Assembly: GCA_963726005.1 (NCBI GenBank)
Contig: CAVSAT010000003.1
Location: forward strand, 1-64,000
Reading direction: 5' to 3'
DNA length: 64,000 nt
Source of the DNA: Bog-473 sp963726005
Lineage (GTDB): Bacteria; Actinomycetota; Acidimicrobiia; Acidimicrobiales; RAAP-2
Shown: positions 56,829-63,394 of the stretch, piece after piece
How the letters are laid out: each line of letters starts with the position of its first letter
How positions within the stretch are numbered: the stretch's first letter is position 1
The notes under the pieces: generated by a model
What the model was told of the DNA's origin: nothing
Seen by the model: only the letters and a program-made list of their open reading frames with translations
Database searches by the model: none
Translations under genes and position numbers: made by a program

Positions 56829-57341
56829 TCAAGCGCCAGCCGGAACCGGTCGGTCGTCGAGACTCATTTGGAGCAGAACGAGATCCAGCCACTGACCGAA
56901 CTTGGCGCCGACTTCGGGCATGCGTCCCACCTCAGTGAAACCAAGTCGCCGGTGGAACCGAATCGACGCTTCGTTTGTGCTGTCAATGGCGGCAACAATC
57001 GTGTGCTTGCCCGTTTCACGCGCCTTTTCGATGAGAGCTCGCATGAGGAGTTCGCCGACACCCGAACCCCATCGATCCTCGCGCACGTGGATGGTGTTCT
57101 CGACGGTGAACCGATAGCCCGGCCACTTCGACACGTCACGGAACCACCCGAACGCAGCAACTCCTACGACCTGACCTTGGTCTTCAGCCACCAGTACCAC
57201 CTCGTGTTCGCCAAGCCACTCCACCACGTCGTCGGGTGTGCGAGGCGTATTGGTCCACTCAATCGTCGTCGTGGCCAGAAGAGCATTGAGGATCGAAGCA
57301 ATCTCGGCGGCATCTGCGGCAGTGGAAATCCTGACCAACAC
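56829..57341 (-). CDS. GNAT acetyltransferase (phosphinothricin acetyltransferase-like)
   Basis: 170 aa. The N-terminus MLVRISTAADAAEIASILNA and TTTIEWTNTPRTPDDVVEWL are typical of the Pat/Bar branch. The acetyl-CoA motif A is TIHVREDRWGSGVGELLMRA (RxxGxG), followed by TIVAAIDSTNEASIRFHRRL and GFTEVGRMPEVGAKFGQWLD, the GKKFGRWLD-like block of this subfamily. It transfers acetyl to the amine of amino-acid-like substrates such as methionine sulfoximine or phosphinothricin. The start is GTG at 57341. Same strand as the methyltransferase upstream (57 nt). Confidence 0.9.
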   Translation of the reverse strand: MLVRISTAADAAEIASILNALLATTTIEWTNTPRTPDDVVEWLGEHEVVLVAEDQGQVVGVAAFGWFRDVSKWPGYRFTVENTIHVREDRWGSGVGELLMRALIEKARETGKHTIVAAIDSTNEASIRFHRRLGFTEVGRMPEVGAKFGQWLDLVLLQMSLDDRPVPAGA

Positions 57342-57398
57342 CCCCTGGATTCTCGCAGAACTGCCTCGTGTGGTGGCATTGACATCCCTCGATTGCTC

Positions 57399-58127
57399 TC
57401 ACTCTGAGCGCTGAGCAATGAACACGAACTCGCGCCCGGGCCGATCGGGGGCGTCCCTTATCTCTCGCACGATGAGATCGGCCTCTGACAGGGAGGCGGT
57501 CAACTCCTCCCGGGTTCGGAACCTCAGTGTGGAATCCGACGTCAGGGCTTCTCCATCGCTCTCGAAGAGGAACGTCGAGCGGAACGACACGAGGGGTCCC
57601 TGCACGTCCGTCACCTCTACCCACGAGTCCACCGTGCCGGCGCCCGGAGTGTGCACTCGGGTGTGCGACTCCTCAGGCGACCATCTGCGCCACGACCGGT
57701 CCTCGGGAACTCGGCTCTCGAACACGAGGTGTCCTCCAGGCCGCAGCGCCCGGCGGATCGCCCTGAGCGTCGCCACCCAGTCGTCATCGGTCACGAAGAC
57801 TTGGGCAACATTTCCCGTCATCGTGGCAGCGTCGACCTGCAGAGGTGGCAATGCTCTCGTATCGCCCGTGATCCAGCGGACACGATCCGCCCCCGGCTTC
57901 GCCCGGGCGACGTCGAGCGACGCTGCAGCCGGATCTAGCCCAACAACGACCAGACCTCGTCTGGCGAGCAGGCAGGCAAAGATGCCAGTGCCGCACCCGA
58001 CGTCGAGAACAGCGCGCGCACCGAGCTCGTCGACCAGCGCTGCGTAGACATCGAGATCCGAGCGATCATGGTCCAACGGGTCGTAGATCTGCGCCAGCCG
58101 GAGATTCTCGTAGTGCCTATCGGCCAC
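57399..58127 (-). CDS. Class I SAM-dependent methyltransferase
   Basis: 242 aa. MADRHYENLRLAQIYDPLDH followed by DLDVYAALVDELGARAVLDV and GCGTGIFACLLARRG gives SAM motif I. Further motifs are VVGLDPAAASLDVARAKPGA, VRWITGDTRALPPLQVDAAT, MTGNVAQVFVTDDDWVATLR and RALRPGGHLVFESRVPEDRS. The C-terminal half is beta-rich (VSFRSTFLFESDGEALTSDS), as in the Methyltransf_25 group. The substrate is not inferable. It lies directly upstream of the GNAT gene and may be cotranscribed. The first codons overlap the longer plus-strand frame of the CmcI-like gene, whose real start is further on. Confidence 0.9.
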   Translation of the reverse strand: MADRHYENLRLAQIYDPLDHDRSDLDVYAALVDELGARAVLDVGCGTGIFACLLARRGLVVVGLDPAAASLDVARAKPGADRVRWITGDTRALPPLQVDAATMTGNVAQVFVTDDDWVATLRAIRRALRPGGHLVFESRVPEDRSWRRWSPEESHTRVHTPGAGTVDSWVEVTDVQGPLVSFRSTFLFESDGEALTSDSTLRFRTREELTASLSEADLIVREIRDAPDRPGREFVFIAQRSE

Positions 58128-58298
58128 GACCTCGACGCTACGTTGCGAAGGACCTCAATCAGACCTGCCGGCAGGCCGGCCATGCCCATCGATGGGCTCA
58201 GCAGGCCCAATCCCGAGGGCTCGATCACGTTGGAGTCGTCGTCGGATCGGCGAGGCGAGGGCCCACCCCTGGTCGCGGCGGGTGCCTATCATCGCTCC

Positions 58299-59171
58299 GT
58301 GAACAATCTGCACTCATCGGAAGGTCCCACTGCCTTCTCCGTCCGCTCCGCGCAAATGACGTGGAGCGACGATGATCGCAACCTGCGGATTGGCACGACG
58401 AACTTCGCATTGACGGTCGAGCCGAGCACATGGAACGAATGGGACTCGACAGCCGATCACTTCGTATTACTCAAGACAAGGCACTATCTGGACAATCTGC
58501 TCAGATTTGCGCCGGAGCGGGTTGAGAATGTCGTGGACTTGGGAATCTTCAAGGGCGGAAGCATTGCTCTGTACCAGGAACTGTTCTCACCGAAGAGAAT
58601 GCTCGGGATCGACTGCCTGCCCGACCGGGTGGAAGCGCTGGATGGGTTCATTTCCAATCACGGGTTGAACAGTTCGGTGCGTCTTTGCTACGGCACGAAC
58701 CAAGCTGATCGGTCACTCCTCGCGAGACTCGTCGACGAGCACTTCGGTGACGAACCGCTCGACCTGGTTGTGGACGATTGTTCTCACCTCTACGGACCGA
58801 CAAAGGCGTCCCTGAATACATTGCTGCCGAGGATTCGTGCGGGCGGCCTCTATGTCATAGAGGACTGGGGATGGGCTCACTACCCGGGCGGAAACCCTGA
58901 CAACTGGTCGAGAAATCAGGACGCGTTCAAAGACGAGCGAACGCCAATGTCCAGATTGATAGTCGAACTGGTCTTGGTCGTCGCCAGTCGACCGGATCTG
59001 ATACGAGAGGTCAGCGTCGTGCCAGGGATCGTGTATGTGATCCGAGGCGACGGCTCCGTTCCTGAGGAGGGGTTTGACATTGGCGACTTCCACAGCACCC
59101 CTGGTCGGCAGATTCTGCACGAAGACTCAGCCGCGAATTGGTGGCAGCGAATGTCAAAGCGTTTGCCCTGA
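58299..59171 (+). CDS. CmcI-like class I methyltransferase (paralogue of 9453-10403)
   Basis: 290 aa from GTG at 58299. Shared blocks with the paralogue are extensive: LRIGTTNFALTVEP, VVDLGIFKGGSIALYQELFS (SAM loop), MLGIDCLPDRVEALDGFI, DEPLDLVVDDCSHLYGPTKA and GGLYVIEDWGWAHY. The metal or base residues implied by VVDD.SH and EDW.WAH are the same in both. The C-terminal region SRLIVELVLVVASRPDLIRE also aligns, but this copy lacks the 50-residue polar tail of the other. A role in O-methylation of a surface sugar is plausible, not shown. Confidence 0.85.
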   Translation: MNNLHSSEGPTAFSVRSAQMTWSDDDRNLRIGTTNFALTVEPSTWNEWDSTADHFVLLKTRHYLDNLLRFAPERVENVVDLGIFKGGSIALYQELFSPKRMLGIDCLPDRVEALDGFISNHGLNSSVRLCYGTNQADRSLLARLVDEHFGDEPLDLVVDDCSHLYGPTKASLNTLLPRIRAGGLYVIEDWGWAHYPGGNPDNWSRNQDAFKDERTPMSRLIVELVLVVASRPDLIREVSVVPGIVYVIRGDGSVPEEGFDIGDFHSTPGRQILHEDSAANWWQRMSKRLP

Positions 59172-59203
59172 ACCGGTGACCGTAAGGTGCCGATTGGGAC
59201 ACC
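59166..59203 (+). repeat. Dispersed intergenic palindromic repeat, copy 15 (diverged)
   Basis: CCCTGAACCGGTGACCGTAA then GGTGCCGATTGGGACACC. It overlaps the stop codon of the CmcI-like gene. Confidence 0.45.
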
Positions 59204-59529
59204 TGAGTTCTTGGCACCCGCCCCAGCCAAGAGGGTTGCGTAGGGGGAGGAGCGTGACGACTGCCCCGGTGTTGCGGTAGGCGCCAGGCTGCTGCGAACT
59301 CAAGAGCGAATGGCAGCTCCAGACGCCGGCCGCGTCGCGCCCACGAAGAGCGGGCCGCCGAAGGACGCGCCGGGCGTCGCCGAGAAAGGGTCCGCCCGCA
59401 CGTCGGCCCCGGTGTAGGGCGCGTCTGCCATCACGTCCGGAACCGAGCCGACGATGAGCCGGGTGAGCGGTAGGGGAGCGGGTCTGATGCGCTCAGGCTC
59501 ATGCCCCGTAGATGGCCGCATAACCGCCG
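59204..59529. other. Gene-free gap with possible minus-strand coding debris
   Basis: 326 nt. A minus frame ending at 59300 gives a plausible peptide (PLTRLIVGSVPDVMADAPYT, then GADVRADPFSATPGASFGG) without a start, possibly the end of a lost gene. GCCGTTAGGGGAC near 59524 resembles the GTTA variant of the dispersed repeat. Confidence 0.35.
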
Positions 59530-60000
59530 TTAGGGGACGGTCGGTGAGCCGTGCAGTTGTTCGGTCAGGAGCTCGAGCGAGCTGTGCAGCTGTGCGAAGC
59601 GACGTGGCCCGAGAATCTCTTCGATCTGCTGCTGAGCCGCCCCCGCCGCGGCGTAAATGGTCTCTTGGAGCCGCCGTCCCTTGGCGGTAAGTCGGATCAC
59701 ACGAGCCCGACCGTCGACCGAATCGGGGACGCGCAATAGGTACCCGTGTCCTTCCAGGTGCACGAGCAGGTCGTTGACCGACTGTTTCGTGATCCCCACA
59801 CGATCCGCGAGCTGACTGGGACGTACTCCCTCGAGGCCGGGATAGCGCCAGAGCGCGACATGCGCTGCGCTCAGATCGTCGAATCCTGCCGCAACGACTC
59901 TCGCATACAGCTGAACACGGACCCACTGCCAAACGACACGGAGCATGGCGCCGACGTACGCGGGACGCTGGCCGTCCGGGACGGAGGAATCGCTTGACAT
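59530..60000 (-). CDS. MarR-family transcriptional regulator
   Basis: 156 aa from ATG at 60000. Sequence: MLRVVWQWVRVQLYARVVAA, GFDDLSAAHVALWRYPGLEG, VRPSQLADRVGITKQSVNDL (recognition helix), LVHLEGHGYLLRVPDSVDGR (wing, DxR) and ARVIRLTAKGRRLQETIYAA. Homodimeric winged-helix repressor or activator. It is divergent from the cupin gene. A 19-bp near-palindrome directly upstream of its start sits between the -35 and -10 of the cupin promoter, so it probably represses both that gene and itself. The ligand may be a substrate of the cupin or VOC protein. Confidence 0.9.
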   Translation of the reverse strand: MSSDSSVPDGQRPAYVGAMLRVVWQWVRVQLYARVVAAGFDDLSAAHVALWRYPGLEGVRPSQLADRVGITKQSVNDLLVHLEGHGYLLRVPDSVDGRARVIRLTAKGRRLQETIYAAAGAAQQQIEEILGPRRFAQLHSSLELLTEQLHGSPTVP

Positions 60001-60022
60001 AGTCGTAAGGTTACCATACGAT
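59994..60022 (+). promoter_or_regulatory. Near-consensus promoter of the cupin gene
   Basis: TTGACA at 59994-59999, a 17-nt spacer, then TACGAT at 60017-60022. The cupin ATG follows at 60036, so the leader would be very short, with TAAGG just before ATG. The -35 overlaps the first codons of the divergent MarR gene. Confidence 0.75.
60003..60021. promoter_or_regulatory. Candidate MarR operator
   Basis: TCGTAAGGTTACCATACGA is a 19-bp near-perfect palindrome (one mismatched pair, T in the centre) filling the promoter spacer. A second palindrome TACGAT-TTAG-ATCGTA at 60017-60032 overlaps the -10, and TCGTAAGG is repeated at 60003 and 60028. Confidence 0.7.
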
Positions 60023-60035
60023 TTAGATCGTAAGG

Positions 60036-60596
60036 ATGCCGGACTACCTGAACCGGACAGGTTCTGACCAGGAGGTGGCCGAAGTGACGACAGCAGTTGT
60101 TGACTCCCCCGAGAACGAGCAGGCGCAGGCATGGTGGTTCCTCGACACCTTGGTCGTCGAGCACCGTCGTGCATCCGAAATGGAGACCGTCGTGCTCGAG
60201 ATGACCCTCCCGGCCGGTTCGTCGCCCCCGCTGCACATTCACGACGACCTGGACGACACCTGGTACATCCTCGAGGGCGAGATGGTCGTGCGCTGCGGCG
60301 ACGACGAATTGGTCGTCGGCGCGGGGCACTGGGTCTCCATGCCACGTGGTGTTCCCCACACGTTCCGGGTGGTGGGTGATCGTGAAGCGCGGATACTCCT
60401 CGTGCACGACAACCCCAGCTTCCGTGACTTCATTCGCGAGCTGAGCAGTTCCGCGAGGGCGCACGTGGTTCCGACCCAGCCGCACTTTCCACCGATGGAT
60501 GCATTGGCGCGTATTGCCGCCTCGCACGACCTCAGGCCAATTGGGCCGCCGATGAGCGTCGAAGAGAGCGACGCGGTACTTGCCGCTGTCGTTTGA
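60036..60596 (+). CDS. Cupin-domain protein
   Basis: 186 aa. A single cupin barrel spans about residues 45-130. Cupin motif 1 is LPAGSSPPLHIHDDLDDTWY with ILEGEM (His-x-His and Glu ligands), and motif 2 is VSMPRGVPHTFRVV with the distal His. The C-terminal helical part (FIRELSSSARAHVVPTQPHF) is typical of small cupins related to quercetin dioxygenase-like proteins. It probably binds a metal ion and acts on a small organic ligand. Controlled by the divergent MarR through the operator in its promoter. The VOC gene follows 28 nt downstream, likely in the same operon. Confidence 0.88.
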   Translation: MPDYLNRTGSDQEVAEVTTAVVDSPENEQAQAWWFLDTLVVEHRRASEMETVVLEMTLPAGSSPPLHIHDDLDDTWYILEGEMVVRCGDDELVVGAGHWVSMPRGVPHTFRVVGDREARILLVHDNPSFRDFIRELSSSARAHVVPTQPHFPPMDALARIAASHDLRPIGPPMSVEESDAVLAAVV

Positions 60597-60624
60597 AGCG
60601 CCATCGCGCGAGGGAGGTAGCGCC

Positions 60625-61023
60625 GTGCAGGTGCAAGCACTCGGCCATGTCGTCCTAAAGGTTCGCGATCTGCAACTAGCCGAGGTCTTCTATTCGCGCA
60701 CCTTGGGCATGAGAGTCGTGTTGAGGATCGAAGATCCACGGATGACGTTCTTCACCCTTGAGACGCCAGGGAACCATCATGACTTCGCCCTGATGGAGAT
60801 CGATGCAGTCGCGTCAACACCGGCTCACGACGCCACCGGCCTCGCTCATGTGGCATTCAAGATCGGCAGCTCAGCTGAAGAGCTCCGCCTCGCACGGAGT
60901 GTGCTCGAGACGGAGAGAACCCCAGTCCTCTACGAGGCCGAGCGGAAGTTCACGCAGAGTCTTCACGTCCTCGATCCGGACGGGAACGAGATCGAGCTGT
61001 ACGTCGACGTCTCAGACACCTGA
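60625..61023 (+). CDS. VOC-family protein (extradiol dioxygenase-like)
   Basis: 132 aa from GTG at 60625, with AGGGAGGT 6-7 nt upstream. Sequence: VQVQALGHVVLKVRDLQLAE, VFYSRTLGMRVVLRIEDPRM, HHDFALMEIDAVAS, GLAHVAFKIGSSAEELRLAR, HVLDPDGNEIELYVD. Ligands His (GHVV), His (LAHVAF) and Glu (IELYVD) match catechol-2,3-dioxygenase-like VOC enzymes. As the likely second gene of the MarR-controlled cupin operon it would process an aromatic or aldehyde compound, but the substrate is not known. Repeat copy 16 follows 35 nt after the stop. Confidence 0.87.
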   Translation: MQVQALGHVVLKVRDLQLAEVFYSRTLGMRVVLRIEDPRMTFFTLETPGNHHDFALMEIDAVASTPAHDATGLAHVAFKIGSSAEELRLARSVLETERTPVLYEAERKFTQSLHVLDPDGNEIELYVDVSDT

Positions 61024-61057
61024 TCCGTTTGCGCCGTTCTTGGGCTCGGCGGCAGTT

Positions 61058-61085
61058 GACACCGAGCCGGCGGACTGGGGCACCC
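61058..61085 (+). repeat. Dispersed intergenic palindromic repeat, copy 16
   Basis: GACACCGAGCCGGCGG then ACTGGGGCACCC. It lies between the VOC stop and the small ORF at 61167. Confidence 0.65.
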
Positions 61086-61166
61086 ACTTCAGACCTTCCC
61101 GGACGCAACATGTAGGGACGAAGGCGTACACTCGCAACCTGAGGTGCCGAACCGGAAGAAGGTTCC

Positions 61167-61436
61167 GTGAAGAGACTGGCGAAGTTGTCGTGGCGGGCTC
61201 GCGGTCGCGGTGGTGGAACTTGCACCGCCGAAGTTGACCACCCGATTCGTGGCTATCGAATCGACCCAAAGTACCGGTCCAATCTTCTCGCGCTATCCGG
61301 ACCCGAGGCATCATCCCCTACGGTGTCCTGGATCTCCTTCGACGGGGACGCCTATTGGGTCCGGCTCTCAGCTGCCCAGGGCTGGCCACGTTCGATTCGG
61401 GTGACCCAAAGCGACGTGGACGGAGCGAGGGTTTAG
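61167..61436 (+). CDS. Small basic hypothetical protein
   Basis: 89 aa from GTG at 61167 with GGAAGAAGG upstream. Sequence begins MKRLAKLSWRARGRGGGTCT. The second half (PKYRSNLLALSGPEASSPTV, SWISFDGDAYWVRLSAAQGW) looks like two beta strands and an aromatic-rich loop. No domain recognised, no signal peptide. It fits as a one-gene unit between repeat copies 16 and 17. Codon use is acceptable, but support is moderate only. Confidence 0.45.
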   Translation: MKRLAKLSWRARGRGGGTCTAEVDHPIRGYRIDPKYRSNLLALSGPEASSPTVSWISFDGDAYWVRLSAAQGWPRSIRVTQSDVDGARV

Positions 61437-61487
61437 AAACTCGGAATGATGGCATCGGTCATCTGCACCCAAGAAGCATCGCTGACA

Positions 61488-61505
61488 GGTCTCACTGAAC
61501 CGGTG
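61488..61505 (+). repeat. Dispersed repeat copy 17, left half (interrupted by IS30)
   Basis: GGTCTCACTGAACCGGTG matches the left half of the repeat. The right half (GGCGAACCGGGGCACCC) lies at 62736-62752 on the far side of the IS30 element. Confidence 0.6.
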
Positions 61506-62735
61506 TGGCCTCAAGCGGTCAACGCAACAGCCTCGGCGAACGCCTGAGATGGTGTCATCCAGCCGAGTGTCTGTCGAGGCCTTGTATTGAGCGAGCGGGC
61601 GATGGCGTCGAGCTCACGCTGCGTGCATTGGGAGAGGTCCGAGGACTTCGGAAGGTATTGGCGCAGCAATCCGTTGGTGTTCTCGTTGCTGCCGCGCTGC
61701 CATGGGCTTTTGGGATCGCAGAAGTAGATCTTCACTCCGGTGTCGACTGTGAACTGGACGTGCTCGGCCATCTCCTTGCCCTGGTCCCAGGTGATCGATC
61801 GACGTAGTTGGGCTGGCAAGGTCAAGACGCGTTTGGTCATGGCTTTGCGCACGGCCTCGGCGCCGTGGCCGTTGGGGAGCTTGAGCAAGATCACGTAGCG
61901 GCTGTGGCGCTCCACCAGGGTGCCGATGGATGTCATCTTCTTGCCGAAGATCAGGTCCCCCTCCCAGTGTCCGGGGACGGCCCGGTCCTTCACCTCGGCG
62001 GGACGCTCCGAGATCATCACCATGTTCTTGAGCTGGCCCTGTCCGATGTGGTTGGCATTGACATAGGCCTTAGCCCGTCGCATGGCTCGACCACTGCGCA
62101 GGCACGAGTGCAACTCTTTGCGCAGCGCACCACGGCTCTGAACGAAGAGCGACTGGTAGATGGTCTCGTGGGACACCTGCATCTCCGGGCGATCGGGGTA
62201 CTCCAGAGCCAACCACGCCGAGATCTGCTGGGGTGACCAGCGGGCCTCCAGCTTGCGCTCCACCACCCCTCGGAGCCGCCGACATTGGGCGAGCTTGGCC
62301 CGCTTGGGTCGCAGAGCCCGCCGAGCGGCCGCCCGATCGGCCACCAGGGCCCGGTACTTCTTCCTCCCGCCGTTGGCGTTGACCTCGCGGCACACCGTCG
62401 AGGGCGACCGACCGAGCTCCTGGGCGATGGCACGGATCGACCAGCCGGCGGCCAGCCCCCTCGAGATCTCCTCTCGTTCGACGAGTGAGAGTCGAAGCTC
62501 AGAGCGCTCGCGCGCCGTCGGGCGCCTCCCGCCGTGGTCGGCAATGAACCTTCGGAGCGAAGAGTTCTGCCGGCCCAGATGCTTGGCAATGCGCTTCACG
62601 GGGACCCCTGCTTCGCGCATGTCCCAGATCGTCAACTTGTCCTCTTGCGAGAACCGAGCCATTCGCACACCTCCTGATCGACGACATCACTGTCCGCCGA
62701 TCAGGCTGGTGTTGCAACGACCGCTTGAGGTCACA
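61504..62735 (-). mobile_element. IS30-family insertion sequence, complete
   Basis: About 1.23 kb. The terminal inverted repeats contain CCTCAAGCGGTC, three variable bases and GCAAC, at 61509-61528 and inverted at 62711-62730. The left repeat overlaps the transposase stop codon. The element carries one intact transposase gene and is inserted in the middle of a dispersed repeat copy. Confidence 0.88.
61511..62662 (-). CDS. IS30-family transposase
   Basis: 383 aa from ATG at 62662, which has AGGAGG at the best spacing; GTG at 62668 is too close. N-terminal helix-turn-helix domains: FSQEDKLTIWDMREAGVPVK and SLVEREEISRGLAAGWSIRA with IAQELGRSPSTVCREVNAN (IS30 signature). The DDE domain has RAVPGHWEGDLIFGKKMTS (first Asp), RRSITWDQGKEMAEHVQF (second Asp) and DPKSPWQRGSNENTNGLLRQ (Glu). 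It ends LNTRPRQTLGWMTPSQAFAE. All catalytic residues are present and there is no frameshift, so the copy is probably recent and active. Confidence 0.95.
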   Translation of the reverse strand: MARFSQEDKLTIWDMREAGVPVKRIAKHLGRQNSSLRRFIADHGGRRPTARERSELRLSLVEREEISRGLAAGWSIRAIAQELGRSPSTVCREVNANGGRKKYRALVADRAAARRALRPKRAKLAQCRRLRGVVERKLEARWSPQQISAWLALEYPDRPEMQVSHETIYQSLFVQSRGALRKELHSCLRSGRAMRRAKAYVNANHIGQGQLKNMVMISERPAEVKDRAVPGHWEGDLIFGKKMTSIGTLVERHSRYVILLKLPNGHGAEAVRKAMTKRVLTLPAQLRRSITWDQGKEMAEHVQFTVDTGVKIYFCDPKSPWQRGSNENTNGLLRQYLPKSSDLSQCTQRELDAIARSLNTRPRQTLGWMTPSQAFAEAVALTA

Positions 62736-62752
62736 GGCGAACCGGGGCACCC
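62736..62752 (+). repeat. Dispersed repeat copy 17, right half
   Basis: GGCGAACCGGGGCACCC, the conserved 3' core of the repeat, immediately right of the IS30 end. Confidence 0.6.
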
Positions 62753-62774
62753 TCGCAATCGCGAGAATGAAGGC

Positions 62775-63305
62775 GTGGTTGACACCCGGTCCGTAGTCGC
62801 GTGTACGCAATGCAAGGCCCACTGGTACGTGGACGATGAAGCCCCAAGGTGCGCTGCCAGTGACCACGATCACCAGCGGTTTGACCTGCATTTGCACCGA
62901 TCCGTCGTCGTGTTGCCGGATGGGATCGAGGTCACCGCCGTGTCGTTTGACGCCAGGGATCCCTATGCCCGCGACCTGGCACCCGATTTCGGGCTTTATC
63001 TCGACGCGCAATGGGATCCTCCATGGCCCCATGACCACATCGACTGGCCCGATTTCGGCGTGCCCAGTGATTCCGCGCAAGTCGTAGCCGCCCTGAGGTC
63101 GCTGCACCAACGCGCTCTCGGTGGGGCGCGAGTTGAATTGGGTTGTCTCGGGGGCCACGGACGAACCGGAACGGCCTTGGCATGCCTCGCAATCCTGTGT
63201 GGAGTTCCCTGTAGCGGTCCTGTGGCCTGGGTTCGTGAGAACTACTGCACGAGCGCCGTGGAGTCCGACCAACAGGAGGCATTCGTGGTCGGCTTTGTCG
63301 GTTGA
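62775..63305 (+). CDS. Dual-specificity-type protein phosphatase with Cys-rich N-terminus
   Basis: 176 aa from GTG at 62775 (GAATGAAGG upstream). The long frame before it overlaps IS30. The N-terminus has CTQCKAHWYVDDEAPRCAAS with HDH, a possible small zinc-binding knuckle. The phosphatase part has HDHIDWPDFGVPSDSAQ with the WPD acid (Asp93) and VELGCLGGHGRTGTALACLA, the Cx5R P-loop (Cys124, Arg130, Thr131). The fold should be a compact cysteine phosphatase, acting on phosphoproteins or another phosphate ester. It stands alone between the IS30 and repeat copy 18. Confidence 0.82.
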   Translation: MVDTRSVVACTQCKAHWYVDDEAPRCAASDHDHQRFDLHLHRSVVVLPDGIEVTAVSFDARDPYARDLAPDFGLYLDAQWDPPWPHDHIDWPDFGVPSDSAQVVAALRSLHQRALGGARVELGCLGGHGRTGTALACLAILCGVPCSGPVAWVRENYCTSAVESDQQEAFVVGFVG

Positions 63306-63327
63306 CGGTCACGGCTGTCTGGGTCGG

Positions 63328-63358
63328 CCATCTCACCTACCCGGCGTACGGGGGCAGG
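63328..63358 (+). repeat. Dispersed intergenic palindromic repeat, copy 18
   Basis: GCCATCTCACCTACCCGGCG then TACGGGGGCAGG. It lies between the phosphatase stop and the IS481-like element. Confidence 0.65.
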
Positions 63359-63394
63359 TTCGTCCCTACGGCTAGTTGTGATTCCCACCGAGGT

